A DNA stretch of 64,000 nt. It comes from Halichondria panicea. Taxonomy: Eukaryota; Porifera; Demospongiae; Suberitida; Halichondriidae. Positions 1-29,674 of the stretch are shown here, one piece after another. Position 1 is the first letter of the stretch, and the number at the start of each line of letters is the position of its first letter. The stretch is taken from positions 18,001,018 to 18,065,017 of the forward strand of contig NC_087377.1 of NCBI RefSeq assembly GCF_963675165.1. Direction: 5' to 3'. Under the pieces are notes generated by a model that was given only the letters and a program-made list of their open reading frames with translations, searched no databases and was not told the DNA's origin. Made by a program: the position numbers and the translations under genes.

Positions 1-63
1 GGGGGAGGGGAGGGGGTGTGTTTAAGGTAGTACAGCTAGCGAGGAGTTAGTAAGCAAACACAT

Positions 64-190
64 AGTTGGGTGTGGCCGACCTCATCATTAAGAAAGGAGG
101 TTGCGGGTTTCAACATGCTATCAATGAAGTAAGACATTAGGCTTGAAACCCGACCTCCTATCTTAACGGGAGGCCGGGCCACATCCAACT
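64..190. repeat. MITE-like inverted repeat (hairpin)
   Basis: Left arm beginning tagttgggtgtggcc is repeated as its reverse complement at the right end (ggccacatccaacta), and the inner arms (gaggttgcgggtttcaa / ttgaaacccgacctcc) also pair. The whole stretch can fold into one imperfect hairpin with a short loop. There is no coding capacity. It lies in the 1-650 stretch, which otherwise shows no exon. Confidence 0.7.
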
Positions 191-203
191 AGCAAACACA
201 CAA

Positions 204-411
204 TATACCGTATAGCGTGTAATTTTCGTGGGGCAAAATATTTGTGGTGGTTGGAGGTCTGACCACTAATATTTTACCCACGATTGAAGTGACCTTGCCT
301 ACTTTTACCTGCAGTGCAAGCAGCAACCACGAAAATATTACCCACGAAATGTCTCAATATTGCTGAACCACGAATATTTTGTCCCCCGACAATTACCCGC
401 TATACGGTATA
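204..411. mobile_element. MITE, TIR family tataccgtatagcgggtaat
   Basis: The ends are inverted copies: tataccgtatagcgtgtaat at the left and attacccgctatacggtata at the right. The interior carries paired cacgaaaatatt/aatatttgtgg tracts. The same terminal sequence recurs through the window (for example near 6234, 7341, 27256 and 60008), so this is a multi-copy non-autonomous family. Confidence 0.75.
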
Positions 412-651
412 CACAGAGTTAGGGTTTCCTTGTTGTTAAATGCTGTTAGCTACCTATTACTATAATGTTTTGTAAGCATCAAACATATGCAACTTTGCGA
501 GGCCATGCAAGGTTGATCAATTCGCAACGCAAAACCAAAACACAATAGTTAGATCACAAAAGTTAATTTTCTCAGTGCTGATTTGGCAAGATTTTTCACC
601 CGCAAAATATTGTAGTGACACACACACACATACACACAGTTGTAGTCTCAC

Positions 652-3600
652 CTGAGCCTCCATTGCCACCACTGTTATCACCCACTGTGCAACAAGAGAA
701 TAATTATAGTGTAACCAACCGTTTCACACAACAATGCTTCACAGTATACACACACACACACTAGGCCAGGCTTCACAATAGCTTCCAAACTAGGAGTTTA
801 TAGCACACAGTGTATACACTGGACTAGCAGTCTCATGAATCTGCTGCCCTTCTAAGGGGTCTTGATTGTTATTGCAAGAGTCTCATAGCGGCTACCATGC
901 AATCTGCAACTATATCTACCTAGCTGCACCAGGCCACTATTATGTAACAAAGCCTAGCTGGGTAGCTAGCTACTAGTATTATACTCACTGGGAGTTGTAA
1001 ACTGACTGGCAGCCGCAGTACTCCCCAACTGATTCTCTGCTCTGAGCTCAACGTTGTATCGAGTGTTTTCCTCAAGTTCTAACACATCCACTGTGAGGCT
1101 TCTCTCACTAGGCCCAGCAGTGCCATCCCTGACAACAGTTGAACCACTAGTAGCTGCTTGTATAGTGTAGGAGAATTGAACGAGAGGGATATTAATGTTG
1201 TCAGGGTCAGAGTAGGTCCACGAGACAGTTAAGATGCTGCCAGAGATAGTTGCCGTGACGTCAGTAGGTTGAGCAGGACCTCCTACAAAAAAACACAACA
1301 CACAGTTAATACAGAACATGCTCCATAACTAGATTCTCTGCCAAATACTTCACATTTTTCCATACCACACAAACAATCAAACACGACGTGTAATAGCATA
1401 ACATTGATTGTTTGTACTTTTACATTTGCTATCTTAATCCGTTTTATCCTTACACTTGCATTAAAGCCACTTACTGCCAACATGGACGATGAATGATCTT
1501 GACACAGTGACATCTCCATTAGTGGCAGTACAGTCCACCGTGGCTCCATTCTCTCCATTAGTGGCGGAGCTAAATGTTACCAATCCTGTGATGTTGTTTA
1601 CAGAGATTTGCTCAGACACATCTGAGTTGATTGTGAGGGTGGGTGGGGGATTTCCCACGGTAGCACAGTTCAGAGTTCCCCCCATCCCCTCTAACAACAC
1701 ACAGGTGTAGGAGGAGGTGGTGGTCTCAGTGCATACTAGACCAGTGCTGGGTTCAGCAGTGAACATAGGTGGGTCTGTGTGGGGAGGGTGTGTGAGTGGT
1801 GTGTGAGTGTGTGGGGAGGGTGTGTGGGGAGGGTGTGGGGAGGGTGTGTGAGTGGTGTGTGAGTGGTGTGTGAGTGTGTGTGGGGAGGGTGTGTGGGGAG
1901 GGTGTGTGAGTGTGGGGAGGGTATGTGAGTGGTGTGTGAGTGTGTGGGGAGGGTGTGTGGGGAGGGTGTGTGGGGAGGGTGTGTGAGTGGTGTGTGGGGA
2001 GGGTGTGTGGGGGGGTGGGTGGGGAGGGTGTGTGAATGGTGTGTGAGTGGTGTGTGTGTGTGTGTGGGGAGGGTGTGTGTGGGGAGGGTGTGTGGGGAGG
2101 GTGTGTGGGGAGGGTGTGGGGAGGGTGTGTGGGGGGGTGTGTGTGGAGGGGGGGTTATTAAACAATTACTGGTGGTTACATTCTTCATGCTTCAGTGACA
2201 GACTTAACACACTCTGGAATCTATGTACTGCATGACTAAGGCTTCACGGCCATAGCTGTATGGAAGCTAAGCAATACTATACTCACACAACACATTGATG
2301 GTGATATTAAAGTTATCCGGAGTGCTAGTCCCAGCGCTGGTGGTGGAGCTGACAGCGTAGACACCACTGTGGTCTCTATTGATGTTAGTGAACTCGAGAG
2401 TGTTGAAAGTGACAGTAACGCGCTCCCCCAGAGGACCACCATTGAAGGTCCACGTTGTCTCCTGGTTAGTAGGCATGGGGTTGGCTGCAACATCCAGGGT
2501 CACTCTGTACGCACTGCCCTCTATAACATCGTGAGCGGTGTCAACCACTGAATACTGTGGAGGGACTGCATGTGCATGTGTAGGGAACGGATTGGTATAC
2601 ATTATTAATTAGCATGGAGCCAGACCTGTGAAAGTAAACACACATTATAGCTATAGCTGTCTAGTGATGTGGTGCCCAGCATTTTTGAAATTGGTATAGC
2701 TATAATTATATTCAATCAATTCAAGACACCTCTTATAAACTATATAGGCCTATTAGGAAGGTGGTTGTGTTTGTCTAGAGGTGGTTACAGCTGTAATATC
2801 AACCATCACCACCACCGACCAGTGTGGGCACATCACTACCTGCACATTGACTTACACAGCACAGAGATACTTCCAGATGCTTGTTCATCACCGTACTGAC
2901 AGATGACCATACGACCTTCGTCCTCTGGTATTAATGGACCATACGTGTACACCACACGGTCAGTTTGCACGTCTTGGTTGTTTGTCATCAGCTGCTGAGA
3001 GTTGTCAGTGAGTATTATAGTGGAACTAGGTTCAATGTCTCCCACAATACACGTGATGGTGACTATCTCCCCAGCACGACCTACTATCAACACCGGCTCT
3101 ATTACCGGTATTACCGGCTGCTGACCTGCAAAGAGAATTAAGCAAAAGCACAAAATAAGAGCAAGTATGTATATAACTACACGTATTTTGAAAGCAATAG
3201 CATGTATATTGACTAGTTATGTAAGTTGAGATATGCACTTGTGATTTAGCCCTGCATGGCTATTGTTGACAGGAAATGTTACCCCAAACAAGTGTACTTG
3301 TTTAGACTATAACTTGATTAGATCACATGCTTGGGTGTTCCACTCGGTGGCAAGCTACCACGTTGCCATGTTAGGGGCGTGTGTGTATACTAGAGAGAAT
3401 CACCAAATAGAACATCAAAGAATGGGACATATAACCACAACCACCCACAACCAACATGCCACCCACCTACCACCTACCATGCATGAGGTGTTAACAAGAG
3501 CTAAATGGATGTGCTGGTTAGTATCACATGCAGTTTGCAAACAACATTCTAAAATGAAATGAGATTGTTGCTAATTAAGTACACATTGCAGCATTAGGGG

Positions 3601-3737
3601 GCACTACAAAGTAGACACAAGTCTCAGGGTTGTGCATGGTGTACCACAGTGATGACTAACATGCATGCAAATATTATACACACTGTGTACCCACCATAAC
3701 AAAGCACACAGGCTGTTAGTAGTACCAGCAGCTTCAT
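652..3737 (-). CDS. Secreted/cell-surface Ig-FN3 protein, 5' part (partial)
   Basis: Coding exons: 3695-3737, 2856-3125, 2287-2565, 1475-1774, 989-1282, 652-684. The gene continues past the left edge. Exon 1 encodes a signal peptide (MKLLVLLTACVLCYG). Exons 2-4 each encode one Ig-like domain. The first has paired Cys and the third has Cys near TLNC and TVDC. The second keeps the DHSGVY strand-F motif but lacks the Cys pair. Exon 5 is a fibronectin type III domain (LTVSWTYSD ... NTRYNVELRAEN). The last exon is Gly/Ser/Asn-rich, probably a hinge. All domain boundaries are phase-1 introns, which explains the repeated V-L-(F/Y)-P-P junctions. This is typical of shuffled extracellular modules such as receptors or adhesion proteins. 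A transmembrane segment, if present, lies outside the window. Ligand and function cannot be deduced. Confidence 0.8.
1778..2152. repeat. G-rich minisatellite (gtgtgtggggagg units)
   Basis: About 375 bp of 9-13-bp units of the type gtgtgtggggagg/gtgagtggt inside an intron (1775-2286) of the Ig/FN3 gene. The + strand carries many G3-G5 runs with short loops, so quadruplex formation is plausible. The long His/Pro/Thr open frames read from it are low-complexity artefacts. Confidence 0.9.
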
Positions 3738-4593
3738 CTCTTCAGTGACACACGGAGCAATGCAGTGATGATTATCTGTAGAGAATTCACAATTATAGCA
3801 ACTAGTAATTCAACTACCACCTCCATGTTGTGTATACAAACCATGCAGTTATAATTAGCCACAAGCTCTCATTCACTTCATTTGATGTGACAGGGATAGT
3901 TTAGCATGCATTTTCAGCCTGGAAATATAATTTGATGTCCACTGCATGCACACACTCTGGTTATACATACACAATCCAGGGCCTAGGCTATCCATAGATA
4001 CACAATCCAGACCCAGGCTATCCATAGATACACAATCCAGACCCAGGCTATCCATAGATACCAGCACAGTTTAGAGCAAAGGATAACAACATTGCTATAG
4101 CTAGATCTACAGTGTTGCACAGCTATAGATCTAGATGTATGCAGTGTATGACAATACCTACACAGAGTTGACAGTGTTTCCTTGTGTTGATAAAAGCGAA
4201 GCTCCTCGCGATCGGTGAGTGTGTCTACCAGTTGATTCTTTCTTAGCTTGGCTAGGCTTCTCTATATTATTAAAACTCTGACCACAAAGCTGCTATAAAC
4301 TTTCAAACTGAATTCCAGAGAAAGAGAGGGCGGGGCTGTGCATGGACCGCGGCGTTAGCAGAGGGCAATTCAATTAGGATCATGAATAACATTATACAGT
4401 ATCCATTTCAGGAAACCCTAAAAATTAATGTGTGAAAATAGTCTTGCAAAATGAAATAAAATACTGTACATGAGTAAATACTTGACATGTGCATGTAGCA
4501 ATAATTATTATTAAATCATTTACACAAAACATAAATTAAGAAAGTTCCTCCTACATGATTGTACACTAGTCTATATTAATGGTTGCTATAGTT
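3738..4593. other. Intergenic stretch between Ig/FN3 gene and EF-hand gene
   Basis: No exon was found. The stretch holds the presumed promoter of the Ig/FN3 gene and three tandem copies of a ~29-bp unit (ctatccatagatacacaatccag) at about 3963-4060. An exon-like donor (ggtgagtgtg near 4213) could belong to an upstream untranslated exon, but nothing supports it further. Confidence 0.5.
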
Positions 4594-7500
4594 TCACTGC
4601 TGCTCAAAGACGGCACCAATCAGATGATTGTAGTCAACGGTTCCCTTGAGTTGTGGATCCAGTAGCTCGAGGATATGGAACTGGTCGTCTGTGGTTAGCT
4701 CTACCCCACACTGCGCCAGGACCCCCCACAGCTCCCCCACCCCCACACGACCAGTACGCCCACGGTCTACGTCTCGGAACAGGCGACGACTTGTACGCCA
4801 ATTCTTGACCAACTGGGAAGGGAGGGACACATAATAATAAAAGTACTCTTACAGATAAGTATGACAGTTAGTGTGTTGGAGAGACAGGGAGCTATATAAA
4901 ATGAGTTTACTAGTGGCTTGGACACATTAGAGCATCTTTTAACGGCCATAACTTTAGTTTCGTTGGTCCAATAACGTTAATTTTATTATTTTCTGAAAGC
5001 TTAGGAAGAGGCCTTTCAGATAATGTGTAAAATATAACATTTCGTTGGGGCCTTAATTTGACATTTTTCGGCTTTGGACCATGGGCTATAATCCATGGTA
5101 CAGCCAAATTGCCACATAATGTTATCTCTCAGATAATTATGATTTTGATATAGACGATCAAAACTAAAGTTACAGAGCCAACTCTAGTACCCTCAAGATG
5201 TAAACACACGCTCTGATGTTATTACAAACATTGGCATAAACAAAATGCCAAAAATGCCAAACATTTCAGCTGACATAGATACATGGAACTAGCTGTAGCT
5301 ATATTGAATGTTGTGTACCTGTCTCTGTAGATGGACTTTGACCCCCGATAAGCCATAAGGTGGGCGGGCTGAAAGCACAGATGGTGCGTGGGTGTCAGTG
5401 AGGCTGGGAGTGGGCGGTTTATGTGCCATCACAGAGCTCATGTTGCTGCCATGACGATACGGATTGTGTCGTGGTTTAGAGAGAAGGCGATGATATGAAA
5501 CAGTATCTCCTAGTCTCTCGTGTAGCAGTTGAAGCTTATCTCTGGAGAGATCAGGGCACACGCTAGACACACACTCCTACAAGGGGGGGAGGGTAAATAT
5601 CAATAATAAATAATCTCAATAATTATTATGATGTTTGTATAGTACAGTATACGTGTGATGACACTATTATATAGTACAGCTAGCTAGTTACCAGGAAGGT
5701 GTGTGTTGGTAGTGTGCCAGTGTTGAGTGGATCATGAGGGGTCAGTTGTTTGAGCAATGGGGACTGGTGTAGCCGGAGGGTGGAGAGGATAGACTCTGCC
5801 ACCATGTCCTCATCTCTGTGCAGGTTCTTAGAGAGCATGAAATGGTGATCATCAGTCAAGTGGGGCCTCCCTGTAGGAGCACACAATACTACATAATTAT
5901 CATAATTATATATACATACATGTACAGTGTAACAGTGATACTATTGTAGTTGCTTTTCAATTTATCAGCTCATTAATTTTGTTGGAGTCTACGGGACCAT
6001 GAGGTAATAGAGTCACACTATACACGCAATGCTATACTATAGGCAAGGCACTGAACAGTGGCTATAATAGCACACGGGTACAGTGTACACTGCAATTGTA
6101 TGTGTGTACAGTCAACAACAGTGAAGCTAGATGCACACTCTATAATTATGATAGAGCTACAATGCTCCTGACTTAAAAGGTGGTGACATTCTATAGTACA
6201 TAAATGGATTGTATCTATTGTAATACATGAGTGTCGTATGGCGGGTAATTCAGGGTAAAAATTCATTCAACTCGAAACGGTGATTTTTATGAGTAAAAAT
6301 TTCGTTTGACTTAATGCATTGCATGTGATCCGGTAAGCCACGCCTAGGTTTTCAGCTTGCCACACACGAAAATAACGAATATTTTACCCCACGAAAATAA
6401 CCCACTATATACGGTATATGCATTATACACACGTTCTGCTGAGGATGGTTTGTCAGTGAAGTGCCTCATGAACTCCTGGAACTGGACAGTGTTGTCTCTG
6501 TTCCTGAGCAGTGATCTCCACACAACCTCCAGCTCACACTGGGAGCAGCACACACCAAACCTGCACAGGCAATCATGTGGTATGTTTGAAAGCCAGAGTA
6601 GATATTTACTCTTGATCAAAGATATACATGGGATATGCCAAAATCCACAATTCTTCTTCTATTTGTAGGGTTCGAGCAGAACTAAATCTGAGGTAATTAC
6701 TATCACGTGGTTTGCTTACAGTAGATCAAAGATTTGGGATGAGTCAAATTCTACGAATGAAAACTTGTACAATTATTACTCTATTTCAGGACGACCATTA
6801 TAGCCCGGCCTTCTCTCACCTCTCCAGCAGCTCAGTGGTCATGGCTAGTGTTAGCCTCCCGGTGTTACCAGGGTCCAAGCTATGGAACACTTGAGTCACT
6901 TCAGCACCTTTACTGCTCACTATGTCATGAAGACACTGCATCAACTGCATGGGAAATGTTATGTCATTCTACAGCATTGTATTTTTATTCGACAGTATTT
7001 GCTTCACCATTATTATTGCTTCGAGTGGTACAAGCAATAATAAAATAAAAAGCACACTAAATATTTTAATACCATAGTTTTCAGTTTTTTAATCACCTGT
7101 CCTGGTTCTTTGTGGGGGGTAATCACAGTGGGGGGTCTGATGGATGAGGGGGCGTGCTCAAACAGCGCCAAGAACTTTGGATAGGGTACCCAATTGTTGT
7201 CAGACAATTTCTCCGCAATGCTCTCAATGTCATCAGGATTGTCACTACCGTCGGCATGGCTGTACAAGACTGACAGGAATACATCCCTCGGCACGTAGCC
7301 ACGCCCTCTTCTGTCATGTGACCTGTTTAGGGTGGCGGGTACATCGTATATAGCGGGTTATATTCGTATGGTGGACATTTTCGTATTCAGGGGATTAATC
7401 CGAAAATTAAAACTGTGAAACTATAATGTGCAAATAAGGTTCTATGTACGTTCAACCATTCTGAGCTGTACGAATATTTAGAATATGAAATATTATTTTA

Positions 7501-10500
7501 AGTGTTCATACAAACCTGCTATACAGTAATTATGCGTGTGGGCGTGTGTGTGTGGGGGGGGCTCACTTGAAAGCAGCGAGTATTTTGAGGAACTGTGAGT
7601 TGAGTACAGTGATGAGTCTAGTCTCTGCATCTCCCATCGAGGTGCAGGCTCTCTTAGGCTCATCAACATGAAACCTAGTCAAGGAGGTATCTACTTTTAC
7701 GCATTATGAGTACATCCAGTAAGTTATCATGATCAGGGATAGGCCCACACTGCATGGTTATATGAAATTATTGTCAAAAATGGCCATCTCTTTAGGCCTA
7801 GTTATAGGCTATAAAAAAGGATTTTTGTGATTTGAAACAGCCACTACTACTTTGAAATCACTGTACCAATGGTTGTGTATTGTGTTCAAACCTTTGTTGT
7901 TTGTCTGTGAGCTTCGAGTGGATGATGCCTGACTTGCTGCGTAGCGTGAAGTGTGTTAGTACCACGGTATAGTCGACCAGCCCGCCCTCCTTGTAACCTA
8001 GCGACTGACACAGCTCAGTGAGTTGGGCGGGGGTTACAGGAATACCAAATGATCTCAGGACAGCTCTCAATTGATCAGGGATGAGCTGCAATGCAGGGAG
8101 CATGTAGGCATCATTAATCAGAGAATACAATACAAGTGAGGATATATTCTTTCTTCTAAGAAAGAGTGCATGGACATTGACGTAGGAAGGGGCTCCTCAA
8201 TATTTCTAGGCTATTAAGTAGAGAAGACTTATCCAAGCTGCTATGTAGATAGTCGTACTCTTTTTCTATTCAAAAAAACTAGATCCCCCCCCCATTAAAA
8301 TTGCTTCCTACGCCACTATGGGGGATAGAATGATATACCTTGCCTGTGTGGTAGGTGTCATGTGACATACCTTGCCTGTGTGGTGGGTGTCTAGTTGTTT
8401 GCATTTCTCCAGCACTTGACCTGTGACCTGACTGATGTTGGCCTCTCCCCTGCAGGTAACCATGGCAATAGTAAAATGACACTAGAAATAATATCACTAA
8501 TTATCACTGATAAGTGCTTTTTCATCAAAAACAAAAGATTTTGGCCACAAAAAAGCATGCTATAATCTTCAGATGATGCTCTTACAACACGACCATATAA
8601 AACCTTAGAAGAACAGTAGCCTCGATCCCAGCCCCTCTCACTAGAGGGCCTGGTAATCACGTTTGTGCATGGGTGGATTTAATAGTAAATTTGTTAGTAA
8701 AACTCTTTGTAATTTATCAATTAACCCACGTGGTTGATTAAACCATAGATAAAAGAGAGAAATCTCTTTTTTCTCTCTTTTATCTATGATTAAACTATTA
8801 GTGGGGGGTCAAGAGAGAGAAATCGCCATCACAACTCAAGGCTCATACAAGGAGCACTGATCTTACTGAGATGGCATCAAACAAGCGTCTGGAAGCAAAG
8901 TAGACTTGCCAGAGCCGGTAGGTACTGACAGAAAAACGCCCACCACTCTACCACACTGAGTACAAAAAAGACAAAACCTGACTTTTCAACACTGGAGAGA
9001 GCGTGAGCAAGAGCAGAAGAGAAGTAGAAGCCATTACAACAAAACTAGTCACTAATCTAGGCCATAAATGTTGTAAGTAGCTGTGTTATTTTATTAAAAC
9101 TGCTATGATTTGTGCAGTGACTCATTTTAAATATACAATAATTATACTGATTAATTTACTAAGATATCTCGACCCCTAAGATTCAATGAGACGAGACAGT
9201 GTATACCAGGCTGTCTTTCTCAATTGAGGGCGGCCTGGAATCGAGGCTAGAAGAATAGGTGCATTTCATAACTTTGTTTTTATTTAGTGGGCCTCACCCA
9301 TAAGGGAGAATATTGGCCTTCCAAAAATTTTGTTTTATAATAGTTTACACAAATTTAAGTAGTCAAGCTGTGCAAGGGGCACCCTTTTATAACATGACAT
9401 GGTACAAGCTTATTGTGGTTAATAAACTATGCATGTATAGACACTGATGAATAATATTATTTAGCAACCTCCAAATTGGCAGACTTGATACTAACTTGTA
9501 ACATGCGAACGGCTAATTACAATTAAATACAGGTAACCATGACGACATTAGAAATATAATTATCACTAGTCATGCCTTTCCATCAAAAACGAAAGATTTT
9601 GGCCCAAAACGCACTTGTTAATGTAACGCACTTGTATGTAAAAGCACGCCATTCAATAGTCCCTACCTTAGTGAAAGGAAGGTGGTGCGTGGGCGGGATG
9701 TGTGAGGGCGTGAGTGGGCGGTGGAGCCAGGGACACAGGAGATGAAGTTGTTGAAAGTGATACTCTTGAAAGTGCTCAGTCCAAGTCTACAGCAACACAA
9801 CACACACTGTGTATTAATAATCCTAATATCTGTTGATCTATCTATACATAATTATGGTAGCTACAGTAGCAATTCTAATACTAGCAAAGCTCCTTTTCTT
9901 GTCAGTTTGCAAAAAATTAATACCCGTATTCTCAAGTATATCTATTATACAGTTCTACTGCCACTTCACTCACTGGTTCAAGAGATGGTTGAATTGCTTC
10001 CTGGTTAGACTGGTGAGATAGTTACAGAGGACGTGGTAGAGGGCCTCACGTGAGATGCGCTCCTCTCCCTTGGCATTGGAGGCCCTGAAGGCTTGTCTGA
10101 GCAGCACAGAGCCACCGCCGCCATTAGTCAACTTGTGCAGCAGAGACTGCAATACATCAACCTGTATGTATGCACATGAAATATCATGCAGAGAAAGGAG
10201 GATAGAATAGCAGGAATTAAAAAATGTGATTCAACTGTTGCATGTACTTACAGCTGTAGGTATATAATAATGATGGTATTGTCCGGGTCTGTATAGTGTC
10301 GCGGAAGCCAGACCCAAACATAGGAATGAAACGTCTGGGGATTGCAAGACTACTAGTAGTAGGTAGGATTGCTTTGTTTTCTCACCTGCCGTTTCCTACT
10401 GGATGACTCGGGACATGATCTTGGTCGTTGTCTGCTCTCCCTGGAGACTACAGTGAGGTCAGCCCCGGGGTCAGTGGTGAGGCAGGACCTACGAGGCAGC

Positions 10501-10514
10501 GGTGGTAGAGCCAT
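4594..10514 (-). CDS. Multi-EF-hand protein, EFCAB6-like
   Basis: Twelve coding exons join in phase: 10386-10514, 9974-10161, 9667-9786, 8371-8449, 7892-8085, 7567-7674, 7097-7322, 6820-6944, 6433-6560, 5692-5870, 5319-5576, 4594-4812 (650 aa). The protein has at least six degenerate EF-hand units, for example LDPGNTGRLTLAM, HDRRGRGYVPRDVF, RNRDNTVQFQEFM and DRGRTGRVGVGELW, separated by helical stretches. Many loops lack one or more calcium ligands, as in vertebrate EFCAB6 (DJBP). No signal peptide or membrane segment is seen. ATG 10514 is the first Met of exon 1. The gene is head-to-head with SIDT. EFCAB6 assignment rests on domain pattern (for example ISREALYHVLCNYLTSLT), so another multi-EF-hand ciliary or cytosolic protein is possible. 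Function is inferred only as calcium-sensing or scaffolding. Confidence 0.75.
4925..5190. repeat. Interspersed fold-back repeat (copy 1)
   Basis: Contains the recurring blocks cggccataactttagtt, gattttctgaaagctta, gggccttaatttgacat and tttcggctttggaccatgg, followed by their inverted counterparts. It sits in the last intron of the EF-hand gene. Other copies lie at 13622-13925, 27165-27640, 39890-40365, 57090-57420 and 61905-62340. Confidence 0.75.
6234..6417. mobile_element. MITE, TIR tataccgtatagcggg family
   Basis: Left end cgtatggcgggtaatt and right end cccactatatacggtat are diverged inverted copies of the family TIR, with internal acgaaaat / attttcgt-type tracts. It lies in the intron directly after EF-hand gene exon 9, whose donor is a few bases from the right TIR. 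Confidence 0.6.
7341..7527. mobile_element. MITE, TIR tataccgtatagcggg family
   Basis: Starts acatcgtatatagcgggttat and ends cctgctatacagtaat. The interior carries the family block cattctgagctgtacgaat, which is also seen near 15490, 40850, 58570, 60060 and 61390. It is intronic in the EF-hand gene. Confidence 0.65.
8617..9249. mobile_element. TIR element, ends tagcctcgatccca / gaatcgaggcta
   Basis: About 633 bp bounded by tagcctcgatccca and its inverted copy tggaatcgaggcta, in an EF-hand gene intron. The same termini bound shorter elements at 32145-32245 and 46729-46821. The interior contains a tight hairpin (atagataaaagagag / ctctcttttatctat, 8745-8788). No transposase frame is visible, so it is non-autonomous. 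Confidence 0.6.
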
Positions 10515-10851
10515 GAGTGCAGTCAGAGGTGACACACAACTCTTCACACCAACACATTGTTCCCATAGATACCTCCATTAGCACTTTCCTCTGGCTCTAG
10601 CCGGTATAGTAACTGAGCCACTTACTCTGCTTAGCTGGCCATGTGTGTGTGGGTAATGGTCGTTAACTCAATCTGTGTTATGGGGTAATGGTCGTTAACT
10701 CAATCTGCTTATGCCTTATGGGTAATGATCATTAACTCTGGATTTGAATCTGCAATAATATTATGTCTAATGGGGGGCGTGTCTGCTGGTCGCCATGCTG
10801 CGAAGCTGAGCTTTTGGAAGAAAGCTAGCTAGCTACCTTCCTGGAGGACCT
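10515..10851. promoter_or_regulatory. Bidirectional promoter, EF-hand gene / SIDT
   Basis: A 337-bp gap separates two divergent start codons. It contains three imperfect repeats of ggtaatggtcgttaactcaatctg (about 10655-10745), each with a GTTAAC or ATTAAC core, which are candidate shared regulatory sites. No TATA box is evident. Confidence 0.5.
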
Positions 10852-27998
<17,147 letters not shown>

Positions 27999-28953
27999 AC
28001 ACTCGGACATTGTATAGGAGTTATATAATTATTATAGCTAATTATAGACATGCAAAAACTGATTTGTTATTAATTAACGTTTTTATCTTATATTTATCGT
28101 GTGCTGACAGTGTTGTAATTACAACGCAACATTAAGACTTACTTCCCTTCATGCAATCTTTTCCAGAAAAAATTGAAATTGGGTCACCAGAACTAAAGTT
28201 ATGACATATATACTGTTGTAAACTAATCGTTAATCGAGCATGTATATACACTGCATGTGTCCTAATAATAAAATTATTGCACAAAAACAGTCATAACTTT
28301 ATTTCTGGCGACCCAATTCTGATTTTCTGAAAGATATCTTTTTAATGATGTGTTCAACTCTCATTGCAACGTTGTTTAAATTATGACCACATGTACCATT
28401 TTCCCCTATAATATTGTGATTGTCAGTACATGTACAGTACTACACTAAATACACATGCACACAATCCTTAATTTACCCCCCCCCCCCCCCCCCCCCATAT
28501 GGGGAAACAAGTGAGGCCATACTGAGCAATTGTGTTATCAGTTTAGTATACTGTTGGATTTACAGTATGCATGGTTTTTCTCTCCCTAACTGATTACCCA
28601 TTCCACTATAATTATCAGTATAACAATTGTTTACTGTCATCACAAACCCACCACCTTATGTTGCCATGGAAACATTTTTGGATATAATACTTTGTAGCTT
28701 ATCATGCACTGCCACATTGGTATCAGCACGTTTTCTTAGAATTCTAATCATAAAATATCAACATTTGTGATTGATAATCTACTCTCTCTAGCTACTGAAT
28801 GCACTGTACAGCCAAGAGTAGCTACTCTTGCTATTCATTCCTTATTGGAGTTTTTGTCAACTGTTCAAACTTTTCTAAACTACCGTACTCATAATCATGC
28901 AGCTGGAATTGTTCCACTAGCTACAACTCTACTATGACTGTGTGTTCACATGT
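27999..28953. other. SIDT downstream region, no gene
   Basis: No exon was seen. It holds a pair of inverted fold-back blocks (about 28180-28380), a run of about 22 C near 28477-28498, and a remnant (tatggggaaacaagtgagg, about 28498-28520) matching the end of DNMT1 exon 20 with its donor. The segment from about 28240 resembles 31930-32830, indicating duplication together with copies F and G. Confidence 0.6.
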
Positions 28954-29674
28954 TCAGCCCTTAATCAATGGAGCCATCTTTTGAACTAGCTGGAAAAGCT
29001 CTTTCAGTTGCTCTTGTGTTAGAAGGGTTTTCCCCAGTTGATCAGCGGCTGCAAAAAGCAAATCATCCACTAGTATGTCCTTAGCATTGTCTTGTTGAAT
29101 AGCCTGATGATTTCCAAGGAGGCTATCGAGCTCTGAGATGTCCATGGCTAGATTTTTGATTGTTCCACCCATTGCTCCATCCATTTCTCCACTAACTGCA
29201 CCGTCAGCAACACTGCCTGCTACTTTACCCGTGATCTTCTTGGGTCCTTGAGCATCAGCTAGTTCTTGAAGGGAAATTTCGTCGAGTCCTTTGCTACCAC
29301 CAGCTCCTATTGCAGCACCTACAATACCACCACCAGCTAGTATCAATGCTGCTATTATTGTAGCAATGCTGAGAGGATCAAGTTGAGCCTTAGCTTGCTG
29401 CTCTTCCTGTGCATTAGCTGTACCCTTCCTGGTAGGAAAGGAGGGCCATGTAAAGGAGGGCCATACCGAGGGTGAAGGGAAGAGACTAGTATTGATCAAT
29501 CCTAGCAATTCATCGAGGTCAATCTTCTCAGCTTCAGCATTTTGTTTCTCTGATCATGGGAGAATAGGATAGAGTGATTAGTGTGTACAATAGATTACTG
29601 AGAGAGAGTTGCTCACCAACTGGCATGGCCAGGGAGAGTCCAATCAACACGAGGAATACAGCCAAACACTTCAT
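28954..29674 (-). CDS. Secreted family, copy F (outside SIDT, shortened)
   Basis: Exons 29617-29674 and 28954-29549; 217 aa. It has the shared signal peptide, EKIDLDELLGLINTS, an aromatic/Pro patch (FPSPSVWPSFTWPSFPTRKG), a QAKAQLDPLSIATIIAALIL hydrophobic segment and a Gly-rich run (GGGIVGAAIGAGGSKG). A second Gly/Asp-rich stretch leads to AMDISELDSLLGNHQAIQQ and LTQEQLKELFQLV at the C-terminus. It is open throughout. The promoter block is present but the TATA element is altered (tttaaata at about 29730), so expression may differ. It lies about 1 kb beyond the SIDT 3' end, same orientation as copies A-E. Confidence 0.7.

Noticed and set aside
1461-2188. Long His/Pro/Thr-rich open frames
   Set aside because: They read through a G-rich minisatellite. 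Only the end of one frame is a real Ig exon (1475-1774).
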